Origin: Burkholderiales bacterium
Lineage (GTDB): Bacteria > Pseudomonadota > Gammaproteobacteria > Burkholderiales > Burkholderiaceae
Length of the DNA stretch: 17,085 nucleotides
Direction of reading: 5' to 3'
NCBI GenBank assembly: GCA_947371645.1
Contig: CANBQJ010000064.1
Location: 1-17,085 of the forward strand
The position numbers were made by a program, and so were the translations under genes. The notes under the pieces are model-generated. The model saw nothing but the letters and a program-made list of their open reading frames with translations. It was not told where the DNA came from and did not search any database. Each line of letters opens with the position of its first letter. The stretch's first letter is position 1. Below, one piece after another: positions 15,615-17,085 of the stretch.

Positions 15615-15643
15615 TTGACAATGATTGCATAGGCAAGTAAATT
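15615..15643 (+). promoter_or_regulatory. Promoter of the marR gene
   Basis: A perfect TTGACA -35 (15615-15620) and TAAATT -10 (15638-15643, four of six) are separated by 17 bases. The expected transcription start falls at about 15650, the A of the predicted ATG, so the mRNA may be leaderless. Confidence 0.65.
15624..15638. promoter_or_regulatory. MarR-box-like operator
   Basis: Read on the reverse strand this is ACTTGCCTATGCAAT, which matches 13 of 15 bases of the E. coli marO site ACTTGCCTGGGCAAT as I remember it. Its core TTGC-N4-GCAA is palindromic. It occupies the spacer of the marR promoter, so binding by the MarR protein should block its own promoter and possibly the divergent exporter promoter. 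Confidence 0.6.
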
Positions 15644-15645
15644 AA

Positions 15646-15655
15646 TGGCATGCCA
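15646..15655. promoter_or_regulatory. 10-bp palindrome centred on the marR start codon
   Basis: TGGCATGCCA is a perfect palindrome that contains the predicted ATG. It could be a second operator half or a chance match; it lies one to two helical turns from the MarR-box-like sequence. Confidence 0.3.
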
Positions 15656-16225
15656 AAACCCTCCACTACGCCGAAGCCTGCTGCCGCTCCTGATCCTGCC
15701 CAGTACTACCAGAAGGGCAGTTTCTCTCGCGAAAACAGCATGGGCTACCTGATGCGCCGCATCGGCACCATGTTGGTGGCCGAGGTGGATGCTCGCCTGA
15801 CCGACCTGGGGCTGACCCACGCGCAGTGGGCGCCGCTGGTGCTGATCTCGCGTGGCAAGGCTGCCACCCAGGCCGAACTGGCCCGTGAGCTGCAACTGGA
15901 CGCCGGTGCGCTGACCCGCACGCTCGACCGCCTGGAGGCCAAGGGCCTGTGCAGGCGAGAGCGCTCCAAAGAAGACCGTCGCGTGGTGCACCTGGCCCTG
16001 ACCCCGGAAGGCGAAGCGGCCGTGGGGCCTGTGCCCGGGGTGCTGTGTGACGTCAGCAATGTGCTGCTCAGCGGCTTCCAGCCCGAAGAGTTCGAGGTGC
16101 TGCTGGGCTTGTTGCGGCGCATGCACGCCAACGCAGAGGGCATGCGGGCTGCCACCGAGGCGCTGGCCGAGGCCGACGCCCGAGAAGCGGCGGCAGCCAA
16201 GCGAGCGCCGGGTCGAACGCCCTGA
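15650..16225 (+). CDS. MarR-family transcriptional regulator
   Basis: A 191-residue winged-helix repressor-type protein. A Pro/Lys/Ala-rich N-terminal tail (1-20) precedes the dimerisation helix. The recognition region is QAELARELQLDAGALTRTLDRLEAKGL (about 74-100). The wing carries RSKEDRRVVHLALT with the conserved Asp-Arg pair at 109-110. The C-terminal helices near 145-175 complete the dimer interface, and an alanine-rich tail follows. Cys101 lies at the base of the wing. MarR proteins typically repress efflux genes and release DNA on binding phenolic ligands or on oxidation. Neighbours fit this: the divergent ABC exporter, and an efflux outer-membrane gene 73 bases downstream on the same strand. 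The ATG coincides with the predicted transcription start and no ribosome site precedes it. The exact ligand is unknown. Confidence 0.93.
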   Translation: MPKPSTTPKPAAAPDPAQYYQKGSFSRENSMGYLMRRIGTMLVAEVDARLTDLGLTHAQWAPLVLISRGKAATQAELARELQLDAGALTRTLDRLEAKGLCRRERSKEDRRVVHLALTPEGEAAVGPVPGVLCDVSNVLLSGFQPEEFEVLLGLLRRMHANAEGMRAATEALAEADAREAAAAKRAPGRTP

Positions 16226-16249
16226 GCCACGCCTGAGCCTGCGCACCTG

Positions 16250-16270
16250 AGATGCCGCCACCGGCGGTGA
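16250..16270 (+). other. Small hairpin between marR and the efflux gene
   Basis: CCGCC-ACC-GGCGG can form a 5-bp GC stem in the 73-base gap after marR. No T-run follows, so it is not an intrinsic terminator, and marR and the efflux gene are probably transcribed together. It may have no function. Confidence 0.2.
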
Positions 16271-16298
16271 CCACCACAAGCTTCCGCTGAGATTGCCC

Positions 16299-17085
16299 AT
16301 GAACCGATTCTTTCCACCCTCAGCCCCCGGCGTGCCTCGCCTGGGCCCCATGAGCTGGCGCGCCTTGGGTCTCGCCATGGCGTGCAGCCTGGCCGCCTGC
16401 GCCACACAGGATGACCTGCAGCCCGTGCAGCGCCGCATCGACGCCAGCTTGATGGGCCTGACGGACCCGGCGGCATCGGCCGCGTCTGCACCAGCAGCCG
16501 TCCAGGACCCCGTCGCGTTGACCCGCTGGTGGACCGACCTGGGCGATGTTCAGCTCGACGCCCTCCTGGCCCGTGCGCTGCAAGATCACCCCAGCCTGCA
16601 GGTGGCGGCCAGCCGCCTGCGCCGCGCCCAAGCCGGCCAGACCATGGCCGATGCCCAAACCACGCCGCAGGTGCAGGCCAAAGGCGAGGTGGACCGCCAG
16701 CACTTCAGCGACCATGGCCTGTATCCGCCACCCATCGCGGGCGCCAGCGTCACCAGCGGCACCCTGCAGCTGGAAGGCAGTTGGGAGTGGGACTTGTTCG
16801 GCAAGCACCGTGCGCAGTTGGAGTCGGCCGTGGGGCAGGCACGCGCCGCGCAAGCCGACGTGCAGGCCGCACGCTGGTGGCTGAGCACCCAGGTGGTCCG
16901 CACCTACGTGCAGCTGGGCCGCCTGCAGGCCCAGCGGGAGGTGGCGCAACGCACCTTGGCCCAGCGCGATGAGACCCTGCAGCTGGTGCGCCAGCGTGTG
17001 CAGCAAGGCCTGGACACGCGCGTGGAGCTCAAGCAAAGCGAGGGCGGCCTGCCTGAAGCCCGCAACCAGATCGAGGCGCTGGACG
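16299..17085 (+). CDS. NodT/OprM-type outer-membrane efflux lipoprotein, 3' end cut by window
   Basis: The outer-membrane channel subunit of a tripartite efflux pump. From the ATG at 16299 the frame stays open for 262 codons to the window end; family members have about 470-500 residues. The signal peptide ends in the lipobox LAAC, with Cys34 lipidated, as in OprM/NodT but not TolC. WWTDLGDVQLDALLARAL (about 77-94) is the standard start of the mature channel. It is followed by the helical repeat with AASRLRRAQAG and the strand LEGSWEWDLFGKHRAQL, a family hallmark. The second helical part carries QQGLDTRVELKQSE. The MarR-NodT order is common ahead of EmrA/EmrB-type (HlyD plus MFS) genes in Burkholderiales, which would then lie just outside the window; this is an inference. 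The ribosome site is weak. Confidence 0.92.
   Translation, partial: MNRFFPPSAPGVPRLGPMSWRALGLAMACSLAACATQDDLQPVQRRIDASLMGLTDPAASAASAPAAVQDPVALTRWWTDLGDVQLDALLARALQDHPSLQVAASRLRRAQAGQTMADAQTTPQVQAKGEVDRQHFSDHGLYPPPIAGASVTSGTLQLEGSWEWDLFGKHRAQLESAVGQARAAQADVQAARWWLSTQVVRTYVQLGRLQAQREVAQRTLAQRDETLQLVRQRVQQGLDTRVELKQSEGGLPEARNQIEALD

Overview
The window looks like core chromosome of a GC-rich betaproteobacterium, most likely Burkholderiales (Comamonadaceae/Aquabacterium-like). The basis is the protein families, the high GC with long shadow ORFs, and the gene order TPR protein-lolB-ispE-tRNA-Gln-prs. No mobile element, phage gene, CRISPR array or sign of recent transfer was seen. Genes are densely packed, and no stretch over 300 bases lacks a gene or RNA.

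Left part, minus strand (1-4947): a signal-peptide-bearing TPR protein, lolB (outer-membrane lipoprotein insertion), ispE (isoprenoid precursor synthesis), tRNA-Gln(UUG) and prs (PRPP synthase, cut by the window edge). The TPR protein and lolB overlap by GTGA. A clear sigma70-type promoter lies between ispE and the tRNA.

Middle part (5061-9978): mutM, a dynamin-like large GTPase and mutY run as one plus-strand unit. An exonuclease III gene converges on mutY. Three of the four proteins deal with oxidised or abasic DNA, so the GTPase is the unexplained member.

Right of this (10149-13657): a small plus-strand pair encodes a BON-domain lipoprotein and an exported ABM-fold protein. It converges on a minus-strand unit of thyA, folA and a DUF4337 membrane protein. 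A YiaD-like OmpA-family lipoprotein lies upstream of thyA. The two are separated by a strong intrinsic terminator placed only about 20 bases before the thyA start codon.

Right end (13760-17085): a homodimeric-type ABC exporter (minus) is divergent from a MarR regulator (plus), which is followed by a NodT/OprM-type outer-membrane efflux lipoprotein cut by the window end. The 87-base divergent region holds a good promoter for marR. Its spacer contains a sequence nearly identical to the E. coli MarR operator core, suggesting autoregulated control of two export systems.

The most interesting leads are this operator and the possibly leaderless marR start, the GTPase inside the GO-repair operon, the TPR protein syntenic with Pseudomonas LbcA but lacking a lipobox, and the terminator/promoter overlap before thyA. 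I found no strong case for a wholly new multi-gene system.
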